From an uncultured Roseivirga sp. (GTDB lineage: Bacteria > Bacteroidota > Bacteroidia > Cytophagales > Cyclobacteriaceae), in contig CANLOY010000002.1 in NCBI GenBank assembly GCA_947493005.1, positions 248,001 to 312,000 of the forward strand: a DNA stretch of 64,000 bases. The letters are read 5' to 3'. The position numbers and the translations under genes were made by a program. Below are positions 53,465 through 63,815 of this stretch, piece after piece; position 1 is the first letter of the stretch, and each line of letters opens with the position of its first letter. The notes below the pieces were generated by a model. The model searched no databases, was not told the DNA's origin, and saw only the letters and a program-made list of their open reading frames with translations.

Positions 53465-55117
53465 ATGTCCAAGAATTTAAGTGAACTATCAGGCAGGAAA
53501 AATCTCGAAGATAACCTCTTCGATAAAATGGGAAAACTGGCAAAACCAGAAGGCTCTCCTAGTGTTGAAGAGTTAGATAAACTAGCTGATGAATTTCTTA
53601 TAGGCAGTGCCAACACCTACGGTACAGCTACTTTTTATGATTTTTTAAAACCAGAGAACAAAGGCAAAAAAGCCTATGTATGTAATGGAACAGCCTGTGT
53701 TTGTGCCGGAACACAGGAAAAGGTCACAGAGGTACTCGAAAATCACTTTAAAGCGGAAGAAATCGGGCACATGACATGCCTTGGAAGATGTCATGAGAAC
53801 AGTGCATTTCACTACAATGGAAAGAACTATTCAGGTAAAGCCATTAGTGCCATTGGCAATATTATTGATGAAGAGCAAGGCTTCAATCAAGACACTTACA
53901 ATATCCAGGCTGGAAGTCATGAAATTCTGACCACTCCATTTTCAGATATTAACACCTACTACGCTCCCTTTAAATCGGCCCTTAAAAGACCTTCTGAAGA
54001 TATTCTTGAAGAAATCAAAACTTCAAATGTCAGAGGACGCGGTGGAGCTGGATTCCCAATGGGACTCAAACTTGAGTTTTGCAGAAATACTGAGAACGAC
54101 ACCAAGTTCATTATCTGCAATGCAGATGAAGGAGACCCTGGTGCCTATTCGGACCGTTATCTGCTGGAAGAAAGACCTCATGCCGTATTGTTCGGCATGC
54201 TGATCTCAGGATATGTTACACATGCCGAGTATGGGATTTTATACATTAGAGCAGAATACCCAGAAGCCATTGAGATTGTACAACAAGCCGTTGATGACAT
54301 CAGAGCTGTCGGGTTAATTGGAAAGAATATTGACGGCAGTGGATTCAATTTCGATTTCAAAGTTATCAGTGCCCAGGGATCCTACATCTGTGGAGAAGAA
54401 ACTGCATTGATCAATTCAATAGAAGGACAAAGACCTGAAGTGAGGGTTCGTCCTCCCTATCCTGCTCAGCAAGGATTGTTCAACAAACCTACAGTGGTGA
54501 ATAATGTGGAAACCTTAGCAGCTCTGCATTATATTATTGAAAATGGTGGCAGTGCATGGAAGTCCATAGGTACCGAACGCTCTTCTGGAACAAAACTGGT
54601 TAGCCTGGATAGCTTCTTCAACAAACCCGGAATGTACGAAGTTGAAATGGGTACCGCATTGTCAACAGTAGTTAATGAACTTGGGGGTGGTTTTAAGAGT
54701 CCGGTTAAGGCACTACAAATAGGAGGTCCTTTGGGGGGCCTTGTACCAATATCTAAAATTGATGAATTGAATCTGGATTTCGAATCTTTTGCTAATAACG
54801 GTTTCTTATTGGGGCATGCTTCAATAGTTTCTGTTCCAGAAGATTTTCCTATCATGAAATTCATTGAACATTTATTTGATTTTGCAGCCTATGAAAGCTG
54901 TGGCAAGTGCTTTCCATGCCGTTTAGGCACCAAAAGAGGTCAGGAAATCGCTGAAAAAGCATTAAATTCAGACTATAAGATCGACCGAAAATTATTCAAC
55001 GATCTGCTCACAACACTAGAACAGGGTTCTCTCTGTGCACATGGAGGAGGAATCCCTCTTCCGGTTAGAAATGCCTTACAGTATTTCGATACTGAGCTAA
55101 AAGAATTCTTTAATTAA
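53465..55117 (+). CDS. Formate dehydrogenase beta subunit (NuoE-NuoF fusion, FdsB-like)
   Basis: 550 residues. Residues about 30-150 are a thioredoxin-like 2Fe-2S domain (NuoE/FdsG-like) with cysteines in CNGTACVCAG and MTCLGRCHE. Residues about 170-550 are NuoF-like: FMN/NADH loop GRGGAGFPMGLK, NADEGDPGAYSDR, GSYICGEETALINSIEG, and the 4Fe-4S motif SCGKCFPCR with a distal Cys in GSLCAHG. The arrangement passes electrons between formate-derived reducing power and NAD. The molybdopterin subunit starts 13 bp downstream. NuoE and NuoF being one polypeptide is a known Bacteroidota form. Confidence 0.9.
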   Translation: MSKNLSELSGRKNLEDNLFDKMGKLAKPEGSPSVEELDKLADEFLIGSANTYGTATFYDFLKPENKGKKAYVCNGTACVCAGTQEKVTEVLENHFKAEEIGHMTCLGRCHENSAFHYNGKNYSGKAISAIGNIIDEEQGFNQDTYNIQAGSHEILTTPFSDINTYYAPFKSALKRPSEDILEEIKTSNVRGRGGAGFPMGLKLEFCRNTENDTKFIICNADEGDPGAYSDRYLLEERPHAVLFGMLISGYVTHAEYGILYIRAEYPEAIEIVQQAVDDIRAVGLIGKNIDGSGFNFDFKVISAQGSYICGEETALINSIEGQRPEVRVRPPYPAQQGLFNKPTVVNNVETLAALHYIIENGGSAWKSIGTERSSGTKLVSLDSFFNKPGMYEVEMGTALSTVVNELGGGFKSPVKALQIGGPLGGLVPISKIDELNLDFESFANNGFLLGHASIVSVPEDFPIMKFIEHLFDFAAYESCGKCFPCRLGTKRGQEIAEKALNSDYKIDRKLFNDLLTTLEQGSLCAHGGGIPLPVRNALQYFDTELKEFFN

Positions 55118-55130
55118 TAACTGAGAGAAA

Positions 55131-57866
55131 ATGAAGTTTGCATATATCAACGATAGGCCTTTCGAAATTAAAGAAGGTGAAACTATACTCTCATTTGTAA
55201 AAAGACACAAGGGAGAAACTTCAATACCAACACTATGTGACGCTCCCAATCTTGATCCATTCGGTTCCTGTAGAGTATGCAGCGTGGATGTAAGTCTTGA
55301 AGAAAATGGAAGGACCAAAACCATGGCTTCATGTCACACTCCTGTGGCAGAAGGGCAATACATCTATCCTAATTCCGAATCTATAAAAGACCTTCGTAAG
55401 AACATAATTGAACTGGTACTTACAGATCATCCACTGGATTGCCTAACCTGTGAAGTAAATGGCAATTGTGAACTTCAAACGGTAGCCGCACAAGTAGGAA
55501 TTCGTGATGTAAGGTACCCGGAAGGTGCAAACCACTTGGATAGAGAAAAAGATCTCAGTCATCCATACATGACCTCAGACCTGTCTAAATGTATTAATTG
55601 TTATCGTTGTGTTCGTGCATGTGACGAAGTACAAGGCCAGTTTGTGCTAAGTATGGAGGGGCGCGGTTTCGACACAAAAATTATTAAAGGACACGATCAG
55701 TCTTTCATGGACTCAGATTGTGTAAGTTGCGGAGCCTGCTCTCAGGCCTGCCCTACTTCAGCCATTTCGGATGTGTTTCAGTCAAAAGCTATTCAGGCAG
55801 AAGAGAAAACAAGAACTATATGTACCTACTGCGGTGTAGGTTGTAACCTGGAGGTTTCAACAAGCAATGGTGAGATTCTAAGTATCCAGGCGCCATACGA
55901 TGCCGAAGTAAATGAAGGTCATACCTGTCTGAAAGGCCGATATGCTTTCAAATTCTATGACCACCCGGAACGTTTGGATTCTCCAATGATTAAACGCAAT
56001 GGCGAGTTTGAAAAAGTAAGTTGGGAAGAAGCTTATGAACATATTGCTTCACACCTGAACAGTTTTAAAGACGAGTTTGGTCCTGATTCGATTGCAGGTA
56101 TATCTTCTGCCCGCTGCACCAATGAAGAAAATTATCTGATGCAAAAGTTCATCAGAGCTGTTGTTGGTACCAACAATATCGATGGCTGCGCAAGAGTTTG
56201 CCATTCTCCTACTGCTTTAGGTATGCAAAGAACTTTTGGTACCGGAGCAGCTACTAACTCTATCGATGACTTGAAAGATGCTAACTGTATCATGGTGATT
56301 GGCGCTAACCCTACTGATGCACATCCGGTAACCGGAGCTAAATTCAAGCAATTCGCGATGAAAAATGACAATACGACTATTGTCATTGACCCAAGAAGAA
56401 CAGAGATTGCCAGGTATGCCGATTACCATTTAGCATTAAGACCAGGTACTAATGTAGCAGTACTCAACATGATGATGTACTACATTATTACTGAAGGTCT
56501 GGCTAATGAAAAGTTCATTTCTGAAAGAACAGAAGGGTTTGACACTTACAAACAAGAAATTCTAAGCCTTGACATTGATAAAATGGAGGCGGTTTCCGGG
56601 GTTGATAGAAACCTTGTAAAAGAAGCTGCAATTGCTTACGCAACAGCACCTAACGCCATGTCTTTCCATGGTCTTGGTGTTACAGAACATTCTCAAGGTA
56701 CGTTTACAGTAATGCAGATTGCCGACCTGGCACTATTGACAGGAAACATTGGTCGCAGAGGAGTGGGTGTTAACCCGCTACGTGGTCAGAACAATGTTCA
56801 GGGAAGTGCCGACATGGGAGTGCAACCACACCAGGGTGCAGGCTATCTGGATATCACCAACCCTGACGTAAACAAGCACTACAATGAGTTCTATGGAGTA
56901 GATGTGCCAAGTCACATTGGTTTCAAAATTCCAGAAATGTTCGATGCCGCACTAGAAGGCAAACTCAAGGCGCTTTGGATTATCGGAGAAGATGTTGTAC
57001 AAACTGACCCCAATACTCAAAAAGTGATCAAAGCTTTACAGGCTACGGATATGGTTGTTGTTCAGGAGCTTTTCATGACAGAGACCGCTAAGCAAGCCGA
57101 TGTTGTTCTGCCTGGAGCTTCATTCCTGGAGAAAAGCGGAACGTTTACCAATGGGGAAAGAAGAGTGCAAGCTGTAAGACAAGTGGTTAAACCAGTAGAA
57201 GGAAGCAAGCCTGATGGGCAGATCATTGTCGATATCATGAATAAAATGGGCTATTCGCAGCCTGACTATACAGCGGAGGGTGTGTTAGAAGAGGTTTCTC
57301 AAATCGTACCTTTCTTTGCTGGCATTTCCTGGGAAAACCTGGGCATCAATGGAAAACAATGGCCTGTTGCCAAAGATGGAACAGATACTCAGATTCTTCA
57401 TAAAACCGAGTTTAAGCGTGGAAAAGGCTATTTCGAATTTAATCCATGGAGAGAGAGCGAAGAAATTGAATCTTACGGTAAAGATTACCCCTATATTCTA
57501 ACCACTAACCGTGAACTTGAGCATTATAACTGTGGTGCTATGACGCGAAGAACTGGTAATGGTGAAATTTTACAAAGTGATTACTTAATGATCCACCCTA
57601 CCGATGCGGAAAAGAACCTAATTAATGAAGGGGATTTTGTATGCATAGAATCACCCCGTGGTAAAGCCGATGTTAAGGCTAAGGTCACTGATGAAGTAAA
57701 TCCGGGAATACTGAGCACGACATTTCATTTCCCTGACATCATGGTCAATAATCTTACTTCAGATGTTCATGATTCAGAGGCCAAATGCCCGGAATATAAA
57801 GTGGTTGCTGTTCGTATTAGAAAGAGTAAAGGTAAGTTCAAACAAATGGCCAATACTGGTGAGTAA
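55131..57866 (+). CDS. Formate dehydrogenase alpha subunit (molybdopterin, NuoG-like N-terminus)
   Basis: 911 residues. Order: N-terminal 2Fe-2S (FGSCRVCSVD, ASCHTPV), His/Cys cluster (DHPLDCLTCEVNGNCELQ), two 4Fe-4S ferredoxin motifs (CINCYRCVRACDE; CVSCGACSQACPTSAI), molybdopterin-type 4Fe-4S (CTYCGVGCNLEV, HTCLKG) and the molybdopterin domain. The active-site region reads GCARVCHSPTALGM, with Cys instead of selenocysteine, matching the NAD-dependent Fds/Fdh type. The C-terminal cofactor-binding domain (TNRELEHYNCGAMTRRTGN) is complete. With the preceding subunit it oxidises formate to CO2 with NAD, or the reverse. Confidence 0.93.
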   Translation: MKFAYINDRPFEIKEGETILSFVKRHKGETSIPTLCDAPNLDPFGSCRVCSVDVSLEENGRTKTMASCHTPVAEGQYIYPNSESIKDLRKNIIELVLTDHPLDCLTCEVNGNCELQTVAAQVGIRDVRYPEGANHLDREKDLSHPYMTSDLSKCINCYRCVRACDEVQGQFVLSMEGRGFDTKIIKGHDQSFMDSDCVSCGACSQACPTSAISDVFQSKAIQAEEKTRTICTYCGVGCNLEVSTSNGEILSIQAPYDAEVNEGHTCLKGRYAFKFYDHPERLDSPMIKRNGEFEKVSWEEAYEHIASHLNSFKDEFGPDSIAGISSARCTNEENYLMQKFIRAVVGTNNIDGCARVCHSPTALGMQRTFGTGAATNSIDDLKDANCIMVIGANPTDAHPVTGAKFKQFAMKNDNTTIVIDPRRTEIARYADYHLALRPGTNVAVLNMMMYYIITEGLANEKFISERTEGFDTYKQEILSLDIDKMEAVSGVDRNLVKEAAIAYATAPNAMSFHGLGVTEHSQGTFTVMQIADLALLTGNIGRRGVGVNPLRGQNNVQGSADMGVQPHQGAGYLDITNPDVNKHYNEFYGVDVPSHIGFKIPEMFDAALEGKLKALWIIGEDVVQTDPNTQKVIKALQATDMVVVQELFMTETAKQADVVLPGASFLEKSGTFTNGERRVQAVRQVVKPVEGSKPDGQIIVDIMNKMGYSQPDYTAEGVLEEVSQIVPFFAGISWENLGINGKQWPVAKDGTDTQILHKTEFKRGKGYFEFNPWRESEEIESYGKDYPYILTTNRELEHYNCGAMTRRTGNGEILQSDYLMIHPTDAEKNLINEGDFVCIESPRGKADVKAKVTDEVNPGILSTTFHFPDIMVNNLTSDVHDSEAKCPEYKVVAVRIRKSKGKFKQMANTGE

Positions 57867-57901
57867 ATCTCAATGGCGTTTGCTCAAATAGAACTAAAAC
57901 G

Positions 57902-58591
57902 TTGGAAGTCGCTATTACTCAGGTTATCAATGACCTTTTAGTCAAGGTACCTCAAGGTACTGCTGAAATGAGGGACGACAGAATTAACAAAGTATGGAAG
58001 ATTGAATTAGACTCATTCCAGCTTTCAAAATTCCCGGTAACGCAAAGCTTATATGAATCCATTATGGGTGAAAATCCCAGTATGCGCAAAGGAAATTCTT
58101 TGCCGGTAGAAAATGTATCATGGATTGATGCAGTTACTTTTTGCAACCAACTATCCGAATCTCTGGAACAAACCAAGTGCTACAATATTGATCTAAAGTC
58201 CGGAAACATCAGCTATAATACGGATGCAAGTGGTTATAGGCTTCCTACTGAAGCTGAGTGGCAATATGCCTGTCAAGCTGGTTCTCAAAATATAAGGTAC
58301 GGCAACCTGCTGGACATAGCCTGGTTTAAAGACAATTCCGCGAACCAAACCCAGGAAGTTGGTAAGAAAGAACCTAACGAATGGGGCCTTTATGATATGC
58401 TTGGAAATGTATGGGAATGGTGTTCTGACATTTATGACGAGACAGTCTATGGCTCATACAGGGTATTCAGAGGTGGTGGCTGGTGCGATACTGAAAGAAG
58501 TGTAATGGCAACTACCAGAAGAAGAAGTCACCCTTTTTCGTTTAAAATAGACGATTTGGGTTTCAGGGTTGCAAAAAACATCACCAAATAA
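57902..58591 (+). CDS. Formylglycine-generating-enzyme-like (SUMF1/FGE-sulfatase domain) protein
   Basis: 229 residues from TTG 57902; this start keeps the conserved KVPQGTAEM opening, which an internal ATG at 57968 would lose. Domain hallmarks are FPVTQSLYESIMGENPS, PVENVSWIDAVTFCNQLS, YRLPTEAEWQYACQAG, WGLYDMLGNVWEWCSD and RVFRGGGWCD to GFRVAK. Cys residues in the WEWC and GGWCD motifs are present, but the true FGE active-site Cys pair needs alignment. Many such proteins are not sulfatase activators. No sulfatase is in the window. It is 35 bp after the formate dehydrogenase gene. Confidence 0.85.
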   Translation: MEVAITQVINDLLVKVPQGTAEMRDDRINKVWKIELDSFQLSKFPVTQSLYESIMGENPSMRKGNSLPVENVSWIDAVTFCNQLSESLEQTKCYNIDLKSGNISYNTDASGYRLPTEAEWQYACQAGSQNIRYGNLLDIAWFKDNSANQTQEVGKKEPNEWGLYDMLGNVWEWCSDIYDETVYGSYRVFRGGGWCDTERSVMATTRRRSHPFSFKIDDLGFRVAKNITK

Positions 58592-58675
58592 AGATCAAGT
58601 CATTAAGTAAGCTAAATCTGCAATACACAGCCTTCCATAATTCTCTTCGAGCTAACTGATTGCCCAATTATTGAC

Positions 58676-58683
58676 TAGCTTTG
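58676..58683 (+). promoter_or_regulatory. -7 promoter element of the VF530 gene
   Basis: TAGCTTTG is an exact TAnnTTTG match that ends 7 nt before the ATG at 58691. Transcription from it would begin at or next to the start codon, implying a leaderless mRNA. The -33 side is poorly matched. Confidence 0.45.
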
Positions 58684-58690
58684 GGTCTTT

Positions 58691-58939
58691 ATGACGATAA
58701 AATATACTAGAAAGACTCCTCAGGAAGGACAGGTTAACAATCCTTTACATGGTGTTAAATTGGTAGACATACTTGAGTATCTTCTTGCAACCAAGGGCTG
58801 GGCTAGCATGTCCAATACAGTGGATATCAATTGTTTTAAAAGTAACCCCAGTATAAAATCGAGTTTGAAGTTTCTTAGAAGGACACCATGGGCCAGAGCT
58901 AAAGTAGAACAGCTATATCTCGAATCAATAAAAGCTTAG
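58691..58939 (+). CDS. VF530-type (DUF2132) small DNA-binding protein
   Basis: 82 residues. The family signature is very clear: NNPLHGVKLVDILEYLL, WASMSNTVDINCFKSNPSI and SLKFLRRTPWARAKVE. VF530 is known from a Vibrio structure as a helical fold with DNA-binding character; physiological role is unresolved. The stop is 7 bp before rlmF, so the two are co-transcribed. Confidence 0.93.
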   Translation: MTIKYTRKTPQEGQVNNPLHGVKLVDILEYLLATKGWASMSNTVDINCFKSNPSIKSSLKFLRRTPWARAKVEQLYLESIKA

Positions 58940-58946
58940 CTCTCCC

Positions 58947-59996
58947 ATGTCTGAATTTCATAAAAAACCAAATCGTCAAAGCAACTTTGCCCAAGCCATG
59001 AAAAAGCAGGGTGAAAAAGCCAAGAAGAATAAACCTAAAACCAAAAAACAAGGAGGTAACAAACTCCACCCTCGTAATAAGCATCAAGGTAAATACAACC
59101 TGGAAAAACTTACCAAAGTATGCCCTGGCCTTTCTAAACATATTGTTTTGAATGTAAGAAATGAACAGACAATAGACTTTTCTAACCCCGAAGCTGTTAA
59201 ATTGTTAAACTCCGCCTTACTCAAACAATACTACAATCTCAGTTATTGGGATATTCCAGAAGGGTACCTTTGCCCGCCTATCCCTGGAAGAGCAGACTAC
59301 ATTCATTATATGGCCGATGTTTTAGCGGAAAGTAATGATGGGAAAATTCCAGAAGGGGCTCAAATCACTTGCCTGGATGTTGGAACAGGTGCTAACTGTA
59401 TCTACCCAATCATCGGAGCAAATACCTATGGCTGGTCATTCGTAGGTTCAGATATAGATAAACAGTCAATAGCCTCCGCCAGAAAAATCGTTGAGAAGAA
59501 TCTGTGTCTCAATGAAAAAGTTGAACTGAAACTGCAACCCAACACGAAAAACATTCTTCAAGGAATTCTGAGTCATGAAAAACCAGTTGACCTAACTATC
59601 TGTAATCCCCCCTTTCATGCATCTCTCCAGGCAGCTCAGGAAGGAACACTCAGAAAATTGAGTAATCTGAACAAAAAGAAAGCATCAAAAGTCGTTTTGA
59701 ATTTTGGGGGTAAAGGAAATGAACTTTGGTGTGAAGGTGGCGAGTTGAAATTTATAAGCAATATGATTCGTGAAAGTAAAGCGTTTGCCAAATCTTGCCT
59801 CTGGTTTTCTTCTTTAGTTTCAAAGTCCTCTCACCTGAAGTTTATCAATGAAGAACTAGACAAAGCAGGAATTGCTAATGTAAAGACTATACCAATGGGG
59901 CAAGGTAATAAGGCAAGTAGAGTTGTAGCCTGGACTTTTCTGAGTCAAGAAGAACAAAAAGAGTGGATCCAAACAAAGTGGAATACCGATGGTTAA
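58947..59996 (+). CDS. rlmF: 23S rRNA (adenine(1618)-N(6))-methyltransferase
   Basis: 349 residues. A basic N-terminal segment (KKPNRQSNFAQAMKKQGEKA with PKTKKQGGNKLHPRNKHQG) precedes the catalytic domain. The SAM site is CLDVGTGANCIYPIIG, and the N6-adenine catalytic tetrapeptide is in ICNPPFHASLQ. RADYIHYMADVL upstream and FGGKGNELWCEGGE downstream are RlmF hallmarks. It methylates A1618 in domain III of 23S rRNA. The unusually lysine-rich 50-residue start is probably an rRNA-binding extension. Confidence 0.95.
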   Translation: MSEFHKKPNRQSNFAQAMKKQGEKAKKNKPKTKKQGGNKLHPRNKHQGKYNLEKLTKVCPGLSKHIVLNVRNEQTIDFSNPEAVKLLNSALLKQYYNLSYWDIPEGYLCPPIPGRADYIHYMADVLAESNDGKIPEGAQITCLDVGTGANCIYPIIGANTYGWSFVGSDIDKQSIASARKIVEKNLCLNEKVELKLQPNTKNILQGILSHEKPVDLTICNPPFHASLQAAQEGTLRKLSNLNKKKASKVVLNFGGKGNELWCEGGELKFISNMIRESKAFAKSCLWFSSLVSKSSHLKFINEELDKAGIANVKTIPMGQGNKASRVVAWTFLSQEEQKEWIQTKWNTDG

Positions 59997-60089
59997 TGTG
60001 AACCATATTTTATTGAAATGTTTTTTTACTAAAGGGGTATTATAATATTCAGATACTGCATTATATTTCGGGACTTTTATGATCCGTAA

Positions 60090-61151
60090 ATGAAGAAATT
60101 AGATCGGGGGTACCGAATCCCCAGCGCAGCGTACACCATTCCTCGCAAACTGATAAAGGGATATGTACCGATAGATAGAGCACCTAAAATTGGTGACTTG
60201 ATTTATGGCCAGGTTACTACTCTAGGTCAACACAGTTCTTTAGAAAATAGCCAAGGCAGAATACACACGATACATCAAGGAACTAAAGCCGTGTTTATTT
60301 TTGGCAACAGATACGCTCCTGATTATTATGAAGGACTTATTCCTGATTCAAAAGATTTTGAAGAAGTAGATTTACTGGCACGATCCGGTGTTGTCGGAAA
60401 AGTACTCTCGAAAAGCGGTAAAGTCATCTCTCCTACCAGTATAAAACCTCTTGGTTATGTATGTGGAGCAGATGGAGAAATTCTTAACACCAAGGATTTT
60501 AGTATAGTAAAACCTAAAAAGGTCGAGAAGAAATTCCCAAGAGCAAAACTTATACTAGTGGTAGGCACCGCCATGAATTCTGGTAAAAGTGCAGCTGGCA
60601 CCGCTTGCGTTTATTCACTCTCAGTACACGAAAAAGAAGTCAGAGCATCGAAAGTTACAGGTACTGCAAGCTTAAAAGATATACTGAGCATGAATGATGC
60701 TGGCGCAACGTATTATTCAGATTTTTCTTTTCTGGGCTACCCTTCAACCTATATGATTGAAGAAAGCGAAGCAACTGATATATTCAACAAACTTGATCTC
60801 AGGTATGCCAATAACAAAGACAACTATTGGGTAGTTGAGTTTGCAGATGGCATCAATCAACGAGAAACAGCTCTTCTCTTGCAAAGTCCTGAGGTTAGAG
60901 AAAGAATTCATAAACTCATTTTCTGTGCTGCTGATTCATTTGGCGCTATTGGTGGGTTGGAAGTATTAAAGACAAAGTTCAATTTAACTCCTGATGCGAT
61001 TTCTGGTGTATGTTCAAGTTCGCCACTGCATATAAAAGAGTTAAGCGAGTACACTAATATTCCGGTTTTTAATAGCCTCAGTGTCAATTCAGAAGAATTA
61101 TTTAAAATCCTGAGCACCCCAAGAAAGCCAAGAAGGAAAACTGTGAAATGA
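60090..61151 (+). CDS. DUF1611-like P-loop NTPase
   Basis: 353 residues. The N-terminal 150 residues are beta-rich (IGDLIYGQVTTLGQHSSLEN; AVFIFGNRYAPDYYEG). The C-terminal half holds a P-loop GTAMNSGKSAAGT near residue 160, followed by KVTGTASLKDILSMNDAGATYYSDFSF (split around residues 190-215) and later EFADGINQRETALLL. That arrangement is that of DUF1611/DgcN-type proteins. It overlaps the isoaspartyl-peptidase gene by 4 bp (ATGA), so the two act together. Substrate is unknown; amide or peptide metabolism is the best inference. Confidence 0.78.
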   Translation: MKKLDRGYRIPSAAYTIPRKLIKGYVPIDRAPKIGDLIYGQVTTLGQHSSLENSQGRIHTIHQGTKAVFIFGNRYAPDYYEGLIPDSKDFEEVDLLARSGVVGKVLSKSGKVISPTSIKPLGYVCGADGEILNTKDFSIVKPKKVEKKFPRAKLILVVGTAMNSGKSAAGTACVYSLSVHEKEVRASKVTGTASLKDILSMNDAGATYYSDFSFLGYPSTYMIEESEATDIFNKLDLRYANNKDNYWVVEFADGINQRETALLLQSPEVRERIHKLIFCAADSFGAIGGLEVLKTKFNLTPDAISGVCSSSPLHIKELSEYTNIPVFNSLSVNSEELFKILSTPRKPRRKTVK

Positions 61152-62080
61152 AAAACTTCGGCATAGCCATACATGGCGGAGCAGGAACCATTTCGAAAGC
61201 AGGCCTGAACAAATGGAAAGCTCGAACTTATAAAGAGGTTCTGAAACGCGCTTACACTGTTGGTTATCTTACCCTTGAAAATGGAGGCACATCCGTTGAT
61301 GCAGTAAAAGAAGCAATAATCATATTGGAGGACAGCCCTCTTTTCAATGCTGGTAAAGGTGCTGTGTATACTCATGAAGGTAATATAGAAATGGATGCGG
61401 CCATTATGGAGGGTAAAAAATTACAGGCAGGGGCTGTTGCTGCAGTATCCAATGTGAAAAACCCTATTCTTCTGGCAGAAACCGTTATGAAGAAATCCAG
61501 GCATGTATTGATTAGTGGCGAAAAAGCACTTGACTATGCAAAAGAACAGGGATTGGAAATCAGAGAGAAAAGTTATTTTGAAGAGGAAGAAAGGTACAAA
61601 CAGCTTCAAAAACTATTGGAAAAAGACGGAATAGGCCTTGACCATGATGATGATGAAACTGATAATAAGTTTGGGACGGTAGGGGCAGTTGCATTGGATA
61701 AAAAAGGCAACCTTGCTGCCGGCACCTCTACGGGCGGCATGGTCAATAAAAAATATGGGCGTATTGGGGATAGTCCTTTAATTGGAATAGGAACATACGC
61801 CAACAACCAGAGTTGCGCCATCTCTTGCACAGGCCACGGAGAGTATTTTATCAGAGCTGTTGTGGCTCATGAAATTTCATCTCGCTTGCTCTATAAAGGA
61901 GAAAGTCTTGAAAAAGCCACTCATGAAGTAGTCATGGAAAATCTTCCAAAACTAGGTGGTAGAGGCGGATTAATTGCCATAGACAAATCAGGAAAAATTG
62001 TACTCCCATATAACACCAAAGGAATGTATAGAGGTTTCAGAAGCTCAACTGGTGATGAATTCGTTGGAATATTTGATTAA
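61148..62080 (+). CDS. Isoaspartyl peptidase/L-asparaginase (Ntn hydrolase)
   Basis: 310 residues of the plant-type asparaginase family. Features are the start IAIHGGAGTI, GAVYTHEGNIEMDAAIMEG, and the autoprocessing site before the nucleophile Thr in DNKFGTVGAVALD (about residue 180); substrate-binding residues lie in STGGMVNKKYGRIGDSPLIG-like text and CTGHGEYFIR. The precursor splits into alpha and beta chains. No signal peptide, so cytosolic. It cleaves isoaspartyl dipeptides and asparagine. Overlap with the DUF1611-like gene suggests a shared dipeptide or amide pathway. Confidence 0.92.
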   Translation: MKNFGIAIHGGAGTISKAGLNKWKARTYKEVLKRAYTVGYLTLENGGTSVDAVKEAIIILEDSPLFNAGKGAVYTHEGNIEMDAAIMEGKKLQAGAVAAVSNVKNPILLAETVMKKSRHVLISGEKALDYAKEQGLEIREKSYFEEEERYKQLQKLLEKDGIGLDHDDDETDNKFGTVGAVALDKKGNLAAGTSTGGMVNKKYGRIGDSPLIGIGTYANNQSCAISCTGHGEYFIRAVVAHEISSRLLYKGESLEKATHEVVMENLPKLGGRGGLIAIDKSGKIVLPYNTKGMYRGFRSSTGDEFVGIFD

Positions 62081-63778
<1,698 letters not shown>

Positions 63779-63815
63779 GTAAAATTAATTATCTTTTCAG
63801 GTACACTTACCTGAA

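Noticed and set aside
55131-57866. Selenocysteine at the formate dehydrogenase active site
   Set aside because: The codon at the active-site position encodes Cys in GCARVCHSP; there is no in-frame TGA in the gene.
63797-63814. Hairpin before the GNAT gene as terminator of the ABC-F gene
   Set aside because: The stem is only 7 bp with no T-run and ends directly at the next start codon, so it is noted only as a possible translation element.
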